DNA from: Acidobacteriota bacterium
GTDB taxonomy: Bacteria; Acidobacteriota; Terriglobia; Acidiferrales; UBA7541
NCBI GenBank assembly: GCA_028877145.1
Contig: JAGWOX010000012.1
Coordinates: 1-32,493, forward strand
Direction: 5' to 3'
Length of the DNA: 32,493 nucleotides
Both the position numbers and the translations under genes were made by a program. A model generated the notes under the pieces. That model worked only from the letters and a program-made list of their open reading frames with translations. It made no database searches and was not told where the DNA came from. How positions within the stretch are numbered: position 1 is the stretch's first letter; each line of letters starts with the position of its first letter. This document shows, piece after piece, positions 17,552 to 27,357 of this stretch.

Positions 17552-17887
17552 CTACTCTGCGGTGCGAAGAATCAGCGCCACAGCTTCCGTCATGCGCTCC
17601 CAGCTTTCCATTTCTGTTTCCAGCCGTTTCCGACCTTTTTTAGTGAGTTTGTAGAACTTGGCCTCGCGACCGGTATCCGTAGCTCGCCATTCGGCCTCGA
17701 GCAATCCGCGGTTTTCGAGGCGATACAGTGCCGGATAGAGCGAACCCTCCTGGAGATGGAAATAATCCTTTGAGATTTGCTGGATGCGCTGGGAAATGGC
17801 GTAGCCGTGGCTCGGGCCGAGGGCGACGACCTTCAGAATGAGCATATCGAGCGTGCCTTTGAGGATCGCGGCTCTTTCGTCGCTCAT
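17552..17887 (-). CDS. PadR-family transcriptional regulator
   Basis: LKGTLDMLILKVVALGPSHGYAISQRIQQISKDYFHLQEGSLYPALYRLENRGLLEAEW; ends 9 bp before permease start. Confidence 0.94.
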   Translation of the reverse strand: MSDERAAILKGTLDMLILKVVALGPSHGYAISQRIQQISKDYFHLQEGSLYPALYRLENRGLLEAEWRATDTGREAKFYKLTKKGRKRLETEMESWERMTEAVALILRTAE

Positions 17888-17899
17888 ATCGAGAACCCC

Positions 17900-17938
17900 T
17901 AGATGTTCTAAGTATACGCATGAACCTGCAGATGTCAA
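17900..17938 (-). promoter_or_regulatory. sigma70-like promoter and possible PadR operator
   Basis: Minus: TTGACA (17938-17933), 16 bp, TATACT (17916-17911), TAGA-ACA-TCTA (17910-17900); AGATGT repeated at 17901 and 17930. Confidence 0.65.
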
Positions 17939-17981
17939 CGCAGAACCTTTGGCCGCCAGGACGTCGGAAACGCGGGGAATG

Positions 17982-20642
17982 CTATTCGTTTCTCAGGGCG
18001 GACATGGGGTCGACACGCGTGGCGCGTCGCGCGGGAATATAGCAGGCGGCGAGGCCGGCCAATATCAGCAGTGCGGAAACGCCGGCGAACGTCAGGGGAT
18101 CGGTGGCGGTGATACCGTAGAGCAGGCCGCGCATCAAGCGGGTGGCAGCGAATGATGCGGCGAGACCGATGCCGACTCCAGCTAGAACCAGTTTTGTCCC
18201 CTGCGCCAGAACGAGGCTGAGCACGTCTTTGGTTTGCGCCCCGAGAGCCATGCGGACACCGATTTCCCGAGTGCGCTGGCCAACCGAATAGGAGATCACA
18301 CCGTAAATTCCCACGAGTGCGAGCACGAGTCCGAGCCCGCCGAAAAGCGACAGGAGCAGCGATTGAGATCGCGGTTCGCCGTACGATGTTGCGACTAGCT
18401 CGGTCATCGCTTTCAGATTGGTGACCGGCTGGTCTTTGTCGACCGACCAGATGCGGTCTTCGATAGTGCGGCCAAGAGCCATCGGCTCGGTCCTGGTTCT
18501 CACGAGCAACATGATCTGGGGAATAACGTCACCCCCGGCTTGGTTCTGGGCGTAGGGCTCATAGATAAACGGAGCGGGCTTTTGCGAGGGGCTCACGTCG
18601 CGCACATTCGCGACTTCGCCGACGATCTCGCTCCAGATTGGGTGGTCTTTATCGTGGTGGGTCGAAATCTGCTTGCCGATTGGGCTCTGGTTTCCGAAAT
18701 AGCGGCGAGCCAGAGCCTGGTTGACGATGACTACCGGCTCGCTTCCCGTCCGATCGTTTTCGTTGAAGTCGCGTCCCGCGATGACGGAAATACCGAGCGT
18801 CTGAAAGTAGCCGGGCGTAACGTGGTTCCACCCCGCCATGAAACCTTGCGCGTCGGGATTCGCCGGGCGGCCAGGGAGACGAAATTCTGTTTCTCCTCGG
18901 AAGTTGCCGAGCGGCAGACTGATCGATGCCGAGGCGCTTTCCACGCCAGGCGAACGACGGATCCTTTCGAGAACCTGATCGCTGTATGACACGAATTGCG
19001 CCGGCGTCTTGAACTGATACGAGGGAACATCGAGTTCCATCGTCAGCACATGGTCGGGGCGGAAACCAAGCGGGGTGGCGGAAAGACGGGCGAAGCTGCG
19101 GATGGCCAGACCTGCCGCAATGACGAGCACTAGAGCCAAGGACAGCTCGATGACCACAAACAGTTGACGCAATCGGCTCTGCCGGGGGCCGGCTGAACGT
19201 GCTTCGCGGCCTGCGCCAGCTTCACGGATGGCGGCGATCAAGTGGTTACGGGAAAACAGGAAAGCGGGCACGAGGCCAAACAGCAGGCCCGCCGCGAGGG
19301 AGGCAGCCAGGGTGAACCAGAGCACGTGGCCGTCGATTTTCAGATGCTCCAGGCGCGGCGTATTCAGCAGAATCAGCGGCCGCAGACCTTCGAGCGCCCA
19401 GGCAGCGAACAAGAGCCCAGCCACGCCGCCCGCGAGAGCGAGAAGGAGACCTTCGATCAGGAGTTGACGAATCAGCCGGCCGCGCGAGGCGCCGAGAGCG
19501 GCGCGAATCGCCATCTCGTGTGCCCGGGACCATGCGCGAGCCAGATAGAGACTGCCGACGTTGGCGCAGACAATCAGCAGGACCAAACCAACCGCAGCAA
19601 ACAGAACGAGAAGTGGCGTGCTGGTGTTATTCACAAGATCCGATTTCGCCGACCGGAGGGAGAATCCCCAGCCTTTGTCTGTTTGGGGATATGCGACGGC
19701 CAGGCGAGTGGCAATCGTGTTCAGTTCCACTTGCGCTTCTCGGATGGAACTGCCCGGCAACAGCCGGCCTACCACGGGATAGCCATGAGTGTCGCGTGCA
19801 GCCAATTCCGCCGGAGTGGGAACGAATGGAATCCACAGGTCGACTCCTGAGGGAAAAGCAAATTCCGGGGGCATGATGCCGATGATCGTGTATGTGGCAC
19901 CGTTCAGAAGGATGCCGCGGCCGATGACGTGAGTATCCGCACCGAAATGCGTTCTCCACAAACTCGCGCTGAGAATTGCCTTCTGATCGTTTCCGGGCCG
20001 GGCGTCGGAGGGGATAAACGTTCGGCCGTAGAGCGGAGCGATGCCCAGCATCGGGAAAAAATCGGGAGAGGCCTGGACGGCCTCGAGTTCCTGCGGTCTT
20101 CCCTGCCCAGTCAGATCGACCTGCGCATAGTTGTAGACGGCGAGGCGCTCGAAACTGCGGCTTTGGGCGCGGATATCGGCGAGGTCGGGGAGCGAGACGC
20201 CGAGATTCGGGAAGTCGAAGACATCGCTGCGGGCCCAGAGATCCACCAGGCGCGAAGCGTGGGGGTAAGGCAGCGGGCGCAGCAGGACGGCTTCGACGAG
20301 AGAAAAGATGGCGGTATTGGCGCCAATGCCGCGGGCGAGCGTGAAGATGACCAGGGCGCAGAAGCCGGGACTTTTGCGGAGCATGCGGGCGCCGTAGCGG
20401 ACGTCCTGCCAGAGGGATTCGAGCGCGCGTTCCCAGCCAGCGTCGCGAATTTCGTCTTTCACCGCTTCCGGGCTGCCCATTTCGATTCGTGTTTTGCGGA
20501 TGGCGGTTTCGCGGCTCATGCCTCCTCGCATTTTCTCCTCGACGGCCGCATCGATGTACGCGCGCAGTTCCTCGTCCATCTCCCGATCGTGCATCCGCTT
20601 GGCCAGGAGCGTCCGCAGGCCCGCGACAAGATTCTTCAGCAA
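17982..20642 (-). CDS. ADOP/MacB-FtsX-type ABC transporter permease
   Basis: 886 aa; SLWQDVRYGARMLRKSPGF...GIGANTAIFS; RRATRVDPMSALRNE C-terminus. Confidence 0.93.
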   Translation of the reverse strand: MLKNLVAGLRTLLAKRMHDREMDEELRAYIDAAVEEKMRGGMSRETAIRKTRIEMGSPEAVKDEIRDAGWERALESLWQDVRYGARMLRKSPGFCALVIFTLARGIGANTAIFSLVEAVLLRPLPYPHASRLVDLWARSDVFDFPNLGVSLPDLADIRAQSRSFERLAVYNYAQVDLTGQGRPQELEAVQASPDFFPMLGIAPLYGRTFIPSDARPGNDQKAILSASLWRTHFGADTHVIGRGILLNGATYTIIGIMPPEFAFPSGVDLWIPFVPTPAELAARDTHGYPVVGRLLPGSSIREAQVELNTIATRLAVAYPQTDKGWGFSLRSAKSDLVNNTSTPLLVLFAAVGLVLLIVCANVGSLYLARAWSRAHEMAIRAALGASRGRLIRQLLIEGLLLALAGGVAGLLFAAWALEGLRPLILLNTPRLEHLKIDGHVLWFTLAASLAAGLLFGLVPAFLFSRNHLIAAIREAGAGREARSAGPRQSRLRQLFVVIELSLALVLVIAAGLAIRSFARLSATPLGFRPDHVLTMELDVPSYQFKTPAQFVSYSDQVLERIRRSPGVESASASISLPLGNFRGETEFRLPGRPANPDAQGFMAGWNHVTPGYFQTLGISVIAGRDFNENDRTGSEPVVIVNQALARRYFGNQSPIGKQISTHHDKDHPIWSEIVGEVANVRDVSPSQKPAPFIYEPYAQNQAGGDVIPQIMLLVRTRTEPMALGRTIEDRIWSVDKDQPVTNLKAMTELVATSYGEPRSQSLLLSLFGGLGLVLALVGIYGVISYSVGQRTREIGVRMALGAQTKDVLSLVLAQGTKLVLAGVGIGLAASFAATRLMRGLLYGITATDPLTFAGVSALLILAGLAACYIPARRATRVDPMSALRNE

Positions 20643-20681
20643 GTGCCCCCCTCCCTGCGGAGCACTCCGCGTTTGCCGGCT

Positions 20682-23390
20682 CTACTCATGCCGCAGCGCT
20701 TCCATTGGATCGATACGCATCGCCTGCCGTGCCGGTACGTAGCACGCAGCCATCGCCACCAACGCCATCACAGCCGTTACCGTCACGAACGTAAGCGGGT
20801 CTAACGGTTTCACTCCCACCAGGAATCCGGCGCTCAACCGCGCAAGCGCGGAGGACAGGGCGAGTCCGACGCACATCCCCGCAACGAGAACCCAGCCCGT
20901 GCGGCGATACATCATCCGGAAAATCTCAGGCGGGCGCGCTCCAAAAGCCATGCGGATGCCGATCTCCCGAGTACGCTGGCTGGCGGCGTAAGACACGACA
21001 CCGTAGACTCCGACGACAGCAAGGATCAAGCCGAGCAGGCCAAGACTTGCGACAATCTCCGCGCCCAGTTCAAACACAAGCAATCCATTGGGGCTCTCGA
21101 GGGTCTCGGCCATCGTGCGGATTCCGAACACGGGCATCGAGGGCGCCAGATCTTCAATCAACCGGACGAGCGACCCCGCCATGGCTTCGGGCCGGACGGC
21201 AGAACGAATCTGAAGAGTCATGACCGGAGAGTAGTGCTGGGCCAGCGGCTGGAAAAAGACGGGCTGGAAGGAGCCAAAGATGGCATCGGTGCGGCTGTTG
21301 TTCACCACACCGACGATGGTGAACGACCTTGCGGAGTTGTTTGCCAGAGCGAACGTCCGGCCGAGCGGATTCCCGCCCGGCCAGAATCGTGCGGCCATGG
21401 CCTGATTGATCACGGCCATGGAAGAAACGCTCGCATTGTCGGCATCCGTGAAGTCTCGGCCTCGAAGCAGCCTCATGCCCATCGTCCGAAAATAATCCGG
21501 CGACACGACGTTGTACTGGACCGAGGAAAACGGCTGACCGGGAGGGGGGTTGTATCCGGGAACGGTGATCTGGGCGGCGAATGAGTCATCTCCCAGGGGA
21601 ACGTTGCGAACGAGACTTGCGGAAACCACGCCCGGCATAGTCCTTACGCGATCGAGGAGTGTGCGGAAGAAAGCCTGTCCCTGAGCCTGGGTGTACCCAA
21701 TCTGATTGGGATCGACGGTCAGATTCAACACATGGCTCGGGTCGAAACCGAGGTCGGCATGACGCATGCTTTCGAGACTTCTGATGAAGAGCCCGGCAGT
21801 GGACAACAGTGCGAGCGCTCCACAGATTTGCGCAGCAACCAGGACGCCACGCAAGCGTTCACGGCTTCCTGTCGAGCCGCGACCTCCCTCGTGGAGAACC
21901 TGAGTGGGATCACTGCGCGTCGCACGCAACGCCGGAACGATTCCGACCAGAAGGCCCGCGACCAAAGCGACACCGAATGTATAGGCGAAGACGCGCCAGT
22001 CGAAAGGAAGATCAAATGCCAGAGGGACATCGGTGTATAAGGGAATCGATCTCAATGTCTGAGCCGCCAGCAGACCGAATCCGAAACCGCCTATGCCTCC
22101 TCCAGCGGCCAGCAGGAGGCTTTCCGCCAGCAATTGCCGCACCAGCCGGCCCCGTCCCGCACCCAGCGCCGCGCGCACGGCCATTTCCCTTCCACGCACG
22201 GAGGCGCGGACGAGAAGCAGATTCACCACGTTTACACCGGCGAGGAGCAGCACGAGCGCGGCGAGCGTGAGAAACAATGCGGAAAGGACAGGCAACGGAT
22301 CCCCGCCGTTCAAGAATCCCGGCGGACGCAGCGGCCGAGCCATGAGCCGTGTCTCCTCGCGCGGGCGCGGAAACTGTTTCGCCAATCGCTCCCCGATCAC
22401 GGCGACAGCCGCCTGCACCTGACCCATGCTCGTGTGAGAACCCACCCGCGCCAACACACAAAGAATCCGGGCCTTCGGGTCGCCGAGAAGATCGGGCCGG
22501 ATCCGTTCCGCGATCGGGGCCATGCCCAGCGGCAGGTACGCCTGCATGTCGATGATCGGCGTGATACCGAGGAAATCCCTGGGACCGATCCCAACGATCG
22601 TCACCGAGTGACCGTTGATTGCTGCTTGTTTCCCGACAATGGAGGGATCGCCGCGAAACCGCGTCTGCCAGTAGCGGTAGCTGAGGACCACAACAGGATC
22701 AGCGCCGGCGTCAACCGTTTCCGAAGGCAGAAGTAGCCGGCCCAGATAGGGCCGTATTCCGAGCGTGGAGAAAAAGTTGCCGGTCACATACACCGCCGTA
22801 ACAGGGCTTGTAGTGCCGTCCACCGTGAGGCCGTCCGGTCCGGAATAGCCTCCGAGCGATCCACCGAAGGCAAGACCACTCACCGCGGAAAAGACGCCCT
22901 TGCTTTGCTCACGGATACTCAGGAGTTCAGAAGATGAGAATTGGTTATCGAACGTGCTGCCTCCGCGAGCAAAAGCCAGGAACGTCATTTGCTTCGGCTG
23001 GCTGATGGGAAGCGGGCGCAATATGAGCCAATTCACGATGCTGAATATGGCGCAGTTCGCGCCGATGCCGAGCGCGAGAGTGAGGATGATGACGATGGTA
23101 AAGCCGGGGCTCTTGCGCAGCATGCGGGCGCCGTAGCGGACGTCCTGCCAGAGAGACTCGATGGCGCGCTCCCAGCCGGCGTCGCGAATTTCCTCTTTCA
23201 CCGCTTCCGCGCTGCCCATCTCGATTCGCGCGGCGCGGAGGGCGGCTTCGCGGGTCATGCCCGCGCGCATCTTCGCTTCGGCGGCGGATTCGATATAACT
23301 GCGCAGCTCTTCTTCCATCTCGCGGTCAGCTCCCTGCTTTCGCAGGAGCGATCGCAGACCGGCGAAGAGATTTTTCAGAAATGGCGGCAT
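20682..23390 (-). CDS. ADOP/MacB-FtsX-type ABC transporter permease
   Basis: Likely start MPPFLKNLFAGLRSLLRK at 23390; SLWQDVRYGARMLRKSPGFTIVIILTLALGIGANCAIFS; RQAMRIDPMEALRHE C-terminus. Confidence 0.92.
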   Translation of the reverse strand: MPPFLKNLFAGLRSLLRKQGADREMEEELRSYIESAAEAKMRAGMTREAALRAARIEMGSAEAVKEEIRDAGWERAIESLWQDVRYGARMLRKSPGFTIVIILTLALGIGANCAIFSIVNWLILRPLPISQPKQMTFLAFARGGSTFDNQFSSSELLSIREQSKGVFSAVSGLAFGGSLGGYSGPDGLTVDGTTSPVTAVYVTGNFFSTLGIRPYLGRLLLPSETVDAGADPVVVLSYRYWQTRFRGDPSIVGKQAAINGHSVTIVGIGPRDFLGITPIIDMQAYLPLGMAPIAERIRPDLLGDPKARILCVLARVGSHTSMGQVQAAVAVIGERLAKQFPRPREETRLMARPLRPPGFLNGGDPLPVLSALFLTLAALVLLLAGVNVVNLLLVRASVRGREMAVRAALGAGRGRLVRQLLAESLLLAAGGGIGGFGFGLLAAQTLRSIPLYTDVPLAFDLPFDWRVFAYTFGVALVAGLLVGIVPALRATRSDPTQVLHEGGRGSTGSRERLRGVLVAAQICGALALLSTAGLFIRSLESMRHADLGFDPSHVLNLTVDPNQIGYTQAQGQAFFRTLLDRVRTMPGVVSASLVRNVPLGDDSFAAQITVPGYNPPPGQPFSSVQYNVVSPDYFRTMGMRLLRGRDFTDADNASVSSMAVINQAMAARFWPGGNPLGRTFALANNSARSFTIVGVVNNSRTDAIFGSFQPVFFQPLAQHYSPVMTLQIRSAVRPEAMAGSLVRLIEDLAPSMPVFGIRTMAETLESPNGLLVFELGAEIVASLGLLGLILAVVGVYGVVSYAASQRTREIGIRMAFGARPPEIFRMMYRRTGWVLVAGMCVGLALSSALARLSAGFLVGVKPLDPLTFVTVTAVMALVAMAACYVPARQAMRIDPMEALRHE

Positions 23391-23430
23391 GGAAATTGTC
23401 CCTGCAGGGGATGACTCGGCCAATTGAGTC

Positions 23431-23460
23431 CACAGCCTGAAGGCTGTGCCACGGGGCACG
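23431..23460. repeat. Palindromic element (E6)
   Basis: CACAGCC-TGAA-GGCTGTG followed by GTGCC-ACGG-GGCAC. Confidence 0.6.
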
Positions 23461-23523
23461 GAAGAATTTGGGATGCGGGGATCAGCGACCGCGGCATTGT
23501 CTTGAAGTCCACGGATCCGCCTC

Positions 23524-23883
23524 TCAGGTGGCTTCGAGGATTCGGGCGATGGCGGCTATTTGCTTGCCCCATTCGCTGGTCTCGGTCTTCAGTTGCTTTC
23601 GGCCGCGATCGGTGAGGACGTAATACTTCGCGCGGCGATTGTTTTCGGTGGAGCGCCATTCGCTGGTGAGCAGGCCCGCGCGTTCGAGACGGCGGAATGC
23701 CGGGAAAAGAGAGCCGGGATTGACGCGGAAGATGCCCCGGCTCATCTGCTCGATGCGGAGGCTGATGCCGTAGCCGTGGAGCGGCTCGAGGGCGAGGGTT
23801 TTGAGGATGAGCATGTCGAGCGTGCCCTGGACCAGGGTGGCGGATTTGGGACGCATGTGGGCGTTTCTCCTCTCGACGATCAA
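23524..23883 (-). CDS. PadR-family transcriptional regulator
   Basis: LVQGTLDMLILKTLALEPLHGYGISLRIEQMSRGIFRVNPGSLFPAFRRLERAGLLTSEW. Confidence 0.94.
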   Translation of the reverse strand: MIVERRNAHMRPKSATLVQGTLDMLILKTLALEPLHGYGISLRIEQMSRGIFRVNPGSLFPAFRRLERAGLLTSEWRSTENNRRAKYYVLTDRGRKQLKTETSEWGKQIAAIARILEAT

Positions 23884-23920
23884 GAGGAAGGATAAACCTC
23901 TTCTCTAGATTGTCAAGAGG
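23881..23920 (-). promoter_or_regulatory. sigma70-like promoter with CAAGAGG repeats
   Basis: Minus: TTGACA (23916-23911), 16 bp, TATCCT (23894-23889). Plus: CAAGAGG at 23881 and 23914; CCTCTT-N12-AAGAGG (23897-23920). Confidence 0.65.
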
Positions 23921-23958
23921 AAAGGCCATGCCGTGCCGTCGCTCGGAAGGGGAAGGGC

Positions 23959-23983
23959 GCACAGGCAGGAATGCCCGTGCTAC
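23959..23983. repeat. Palindromic element (E7)
   Basis: GCACaGGCA-GGAA-TGCCcGTGC-TACC, one mismatch. Confidence 0.55.
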
Positions 23984-24048
23984 CGGAGGGCGACTCAGAG
24001 GCTTGCGCAATCTCGCGTCATCTCGTTGAGCAAGCGGCGGGATCCGAG

Positions 24049-25194
24049 TCAGAAGTGCCTATCGTCTTCTTCGGTGATGGAGACGCGCACTCGGGCTGAT
24101 TCGGTCGCGGGTCTCTTTTCCCATGCGCTCGTCTGCCAGTTATCGGAGCGCCTGGCCTGCGGCGTCCAGGCAGGCAGCGGCAGGCGCAGGTAGACGGAAA
24201 GGGCGTGGATGTAGGGCTCGTAGAGCGCGCGCAAGGCTGAGAGACGGCCTTCTGCGGTTTCGGGATCGCGGAGCCGAAGGCCGGAAGATTCCAAATGACG
24301 CACGAGGGCCTCGAAGTGTTCCGGCGGGAGGCGATTCACGGCGGGCTTGCGCGGCGGCGTGCTGAACACCTGGGCAAGATCGACAACGGCGTGGCGCGCC
24401 ATCGCGAAGGTCAAATCGGCTTGGCGCTGGCAGGCTCCTTGGAGGCCGACGCGAACGATGGCGCTCGAATCGAGAACGGCCGCGAGAGCGGCGAGCCAGG
24501 ACTGATTGCTATGCTGCGAGCGGAAATAGGCGAGGATCGGGTAGGAGAGATGGCTTTCGAGCAGTTCCGCCGACCAGCGTTCCCAGTCGCGCAACAATTG
24601 TCCCAGCTCCTGCTGGCCGTAGGAATCGGCATGGCGGCGGAGCAGTTCGCCCGCCGAGGGGGGCGAACCGGCACGCGCGTCGAGCATGGAAATCGCAACC
24701 TCGCGGCGGGAAAAGCCCTGATAGATGACCGGGACGTATCCGATGATCAGGGCGAGAAAGCCGAAGCCGGTGCCGGCTTCGGCCACAGTAATGAATTTGC
24801 CGAGATGGGTGATCGGAGCGACGTCGCCGAGGCCGAGAGTGAAAAATGTTGTGCCGCTGAAATAGAGCGCATGGGCAACGCCGGGAATCTCGCCGGGAAT
24901 GATCGACACTCCAGCCGCCCATTCGAGCAGGCCGAAGCCCGTCACCAATCCCACCGCCCACAGGGCCAGCAGCAGGAGCAGGGAGAGCGGGCCGAAGTAG
25001 CTCATGAAAGCCTCGCTCCGTCGTGGGCGCAACTGTCGCGCAAACGCAGTCCAGGCTCCCCAGGTGAGGCGGTAGAACATGCGCGTGAGCCGGAACGGGC
25101 GCGAAACCATCCGGGGAAGCACAACCGCCTCGAAGGCCTCCCAGAGAACGACCGCGATCAGAATGAGGCCAGCCACAACGGCGAAATCCTTCAT
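24049..25194 (-). CDS. Two-TM potassium channel-family protein with large cytoplasmic C-terminus
   Basis: TTFFTLGLGDVAPITHLGKFITVAEAGTGFGFLALIIGYVPVIY: pore/selectivity-filter-like sequence between hydrophobic helices. Confidence 0.8.
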   Translation of the reverse strand: MKDFAVVAGLILIAVVLWEAFEAVVLPRMVSRPFRLTRMFYRLTWGAWTAFARQLRPRRSEAFMSYFGPLSLLLLLALWAVGLVTGFGLLEWAAGVSIIPGEIPGVAHALYFSGTTFFTLGLGDVAPITHLGKFITVAEAGTGFGFLALIIGYVPVIYQGFSRREVAISMLDARAGSPPSAGELLRRHADSYGQQELGQLLRDWERWSAELLESHLSYPILAYFRSQHSNQSWLAALAAVLDSSAIVRVGLQGACQRQADLTFAMARHAVVDLAQVFSTPPRKPAVNRLPPEHFEALVRHLESSGLRLRDPETAEGRLSALRALYEPYIHALSVYLRLPLPAWTPQARRSDNWQTSAWEKRPATESARVRVSITEEDDRHF

Positions 25195-25269
25195 GGCACC
25201 GCACCTCGTGGGCGGTAGTGTACAGAAATAATCGCTTCGCGTTTAGCTCTCCACGGTCAACTTTACAAC

Positions 25270-25292
25270 CGTTGGGACGTGAACGCCCAACG
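25270..25292. repeat. Palindromic element (E8)
   Basis: CGTTGGG-a-CG-TGAA-CG-CCCAACG. Confidence 0.55.
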
Positions 25293-25502
25293 CTGCCGGC
25301 TTGCAGCACCTTTGGTTGGATGAGTGGGAAGGCCGGCTTGGCTCGGGGCGGGCTTCGGATGCCCTTGGCATCGTTGAGAGGAAATTTGGCCGCGAAAGGG
25401 GCGCGTAACGTTCAGTCCGGGTAGAGAGGAATTGCGCTTGCAAGCGGCACGAACCTTATGTTTATATCGGCCGCAATTCAAACTTCGCACGAGGAGGGTG
25501 AG

Positions 25503-26354
25503 ATGGCCACGATGGATTTGCGCCCGATGACGCTCGGCGAGGTACTCGACCGCACGTTCACCCTGTACAAGGAGAATTTCTGGCTGTTCGCGGGAATTGT
25601 GGCGATACCGTATCTGATCATCGTGGTTTTCAGCGCGCTTTATTCCGGGCTGCTGCTCGCGCCAACAATCACGCCGGGGGAAACGGTTTCACCCGTCATG
25701 GCGGTGCAACTGTTCGGCGAGATATTGACGACCCTGGTGCTCTTCGGGCTGGTGGGATTGCTGGTCTTCGCTTCGGCGCAGGCGGCAACTGTGGTTGCGG
25801 TTTCCGACCTGTACCTGGGGCGAAAGCCGGGACTGGCGCAGTCTTTCGTGCGGGTTCGCGGACGCATTCTGCATGTCCTGCTGGTGATGATCCTGATTTA
25901 TCTGATGTGCGGCTTCGGCATGATCTTCTTCATCTTCCCGGGGATTTACCTGCTATGCCGGACGGCGTTGGCGGTGCCCGCGGCGACACTGGAGGAGACG
26001 GGAGCGGGTGGAGCCCTTTCGCGCAGTTTTCAATTGACGAAAGGGAACGCGGCGCAAATTTTCGCCGTTTACGTGCTCCTGATTTTCCTGGTGTTCCTCT
26101 CGATATTCATTTTCCAATTTCCGTTTCTGGTGGCCGCGGGTTCGCTCGCAAAGCCGCACGCGCTGTCGCTGGGAATGCAGATTCTGGAAGGGGTGGCCAG
26201 CTGGGTATCCGGTGTGATCGTGTGGCCGATCGGGACGATCGCGTTTTCGCTGATCTATTACAACCAGCGGGTGCGGAAGGAAGCGTTCGATCTGGAGAAG
26301 CTGATGGCTTCGCTCGAACCGGGCGAAGCGCCGCCGTCGCCTTCGGCGGCATAA
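25503..26354 (+). CDS. Multi-pass membrane protein (GDPD membrane-domain/YciC-like)
   Basis: LRPMTLGEVLDRTFTLYKENFWLFAGI start and repeated TM segments. Confidence 0.7.
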   Translation: MATMDLRPMTLGEVLDRTFTLYKENFWLFAGIVAIPYLIIVVFSALYSGLLLAPTITPGETVSPVMAVQLFGEILTTLVLFGLVGLLVFASAQAATVVAVSDLYLGRKPGLAQSFVRVRGRILHVLLVMILIYLMCGFGMIFFIFPGIYLLCRTALAVPAATLEETGAGGALSRSFQLTKGNAAQIFAVYVLLIFLVFLSIFIFQFPFLVAAGSLAKPHALSLGMQILEGVASWVSGVIVWPIGTIAFSLIYYNQRVRKEAFDLEKLMASLEPGEAPPSPSAA

Positions 26355-26373
26355 ATCCGTTATTCTTGGGCCG

Positions 26374-27357
26374 ATGACAACGCCGCGCCCACGCGGGATA
26401 TTGCCGTTTCTCTTGTGCCTGGTGGCCGCTCTCGCGGCCGTGCCGTGCGCTCGGGGCTCGCAATCGCCAGGCGAACTCGATCTCCACGCTTATGCTCAGA
26501 CGTTGGGGCGATGCGCCGGCGAAGTGGCGGATCTCCGCGCTCATCCCGAAAAGATTGCCGCTTTCCGCAAGTCGCTGCCTCCCGCCTGGAACGTGCATGC
26601 GGAGGGGAAAAGCTTCGCCGTTTCGACGGCGTGGCTGGACGGCGCGCTGGGAGATATCGAATCACATCCGGACAAGGCGGCGCCTGCTTGGCGCTCAATC
26701 ACCAAACGGCTGGAATTTCTCGAGGCACAAGCGGAAGCCCTCGAAGCGCCGGCCGCGACTCCGGCGGCCAGCACGGCCCGCGAACGGATTGACGCAATTT
26801 TCCGAGGCGCGGAGTTTCGCGGCATGGCCGGGCCGGGGCCGCTGGCACGATGGTGGCAACGGGTGACTTCGTGGGTCGGCGAGAAGATCGCTTGGCTGGT
26901 CGAGCGATTGCATTTGAGCAAGGGAACCGGCAACTACATTGCGTACGTGCTGATCGGGCTGGTGGTGGTGCTGCTGGCGCTGTGGCTGTGGCGGAGCCTG
27001 GCCGATCGAACTCGGGGGATGGAACTGGAATTCGAGCCGGATGCACTCGTGCGCGACTCGCGCCGGTGGATGGCAGAGGCGCTGGCAGCGGCTGAGCGCG
27101 GGGAATATCGGGAGGCGATTCATTGCGGCTACTGGGCGGCGGTCGCGCATTTAGAGACCCTGGGAGCAATTCCGCGTGACCCATCGCGGACGCCGCGGGA
27201 AATTTTGCGGCTGGTGGAGAAAAGCGCGGAGGAACGTGGGCCGTTCGGTGAATTGACGGCCCGGTTTGAACGGGTTTGGTACGGCTACCGCGCGCCGACG
27301 GCCGACGATTGGGAAAGCACGAAAGCGCAACTCGAGAGGATGGGATGCCTCGGGTGA
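26374..27357 (+). CDS. DUF4129-domain membrane protein
   Basis: Central TM IAYVLIGLVVVLLALWLW; C-terminal ALAAAERGEYREAIHCGYWAAVAHLE...RFERVWYG typical of DUF4129. Confidence 0.75.
   Translation: MTTPRPRGILPFLLCLVAALAAVPCARGSQSPGELDLHAYAQTLGRCAGEVADLRAHPEKIAAFRKSLPPAWNVHAEGKSFAVSTAWLDGALGDIESHPDKAAPAWRSITKRLEFLEAQAEALEAPAATPAASTARERIDAIFRGAEFRGMAGPGPLARWWQRVTSWVGEKIAWLVERLHLSKGTGNYIAYVLIGLVVVLLALWLWRSLADRTRGMELEFEPDALVRDSRRWMAEALAAAERGEYREAIHCGYWAAVAHLETLGAIPRDPSRTPREILRLVEKSAEERGPFGELTARFERVWYGYRAPTADDWESTKAQLERMGCLG

Noticed and set aside
23391-23459. N-terminal extension of the 925-aa permease
   Set aside because: MPRGTAFRLWTQLAESSPAGTIS is encoded by the palindromic element E6; homologous start is MPPFLKNLFAGL at 23390.
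24295-25218. 307-aa plus-strand ORF
   Set aside because: Antisense to the channel gene; Glu/Arg/Gly-rich shadow ORF.
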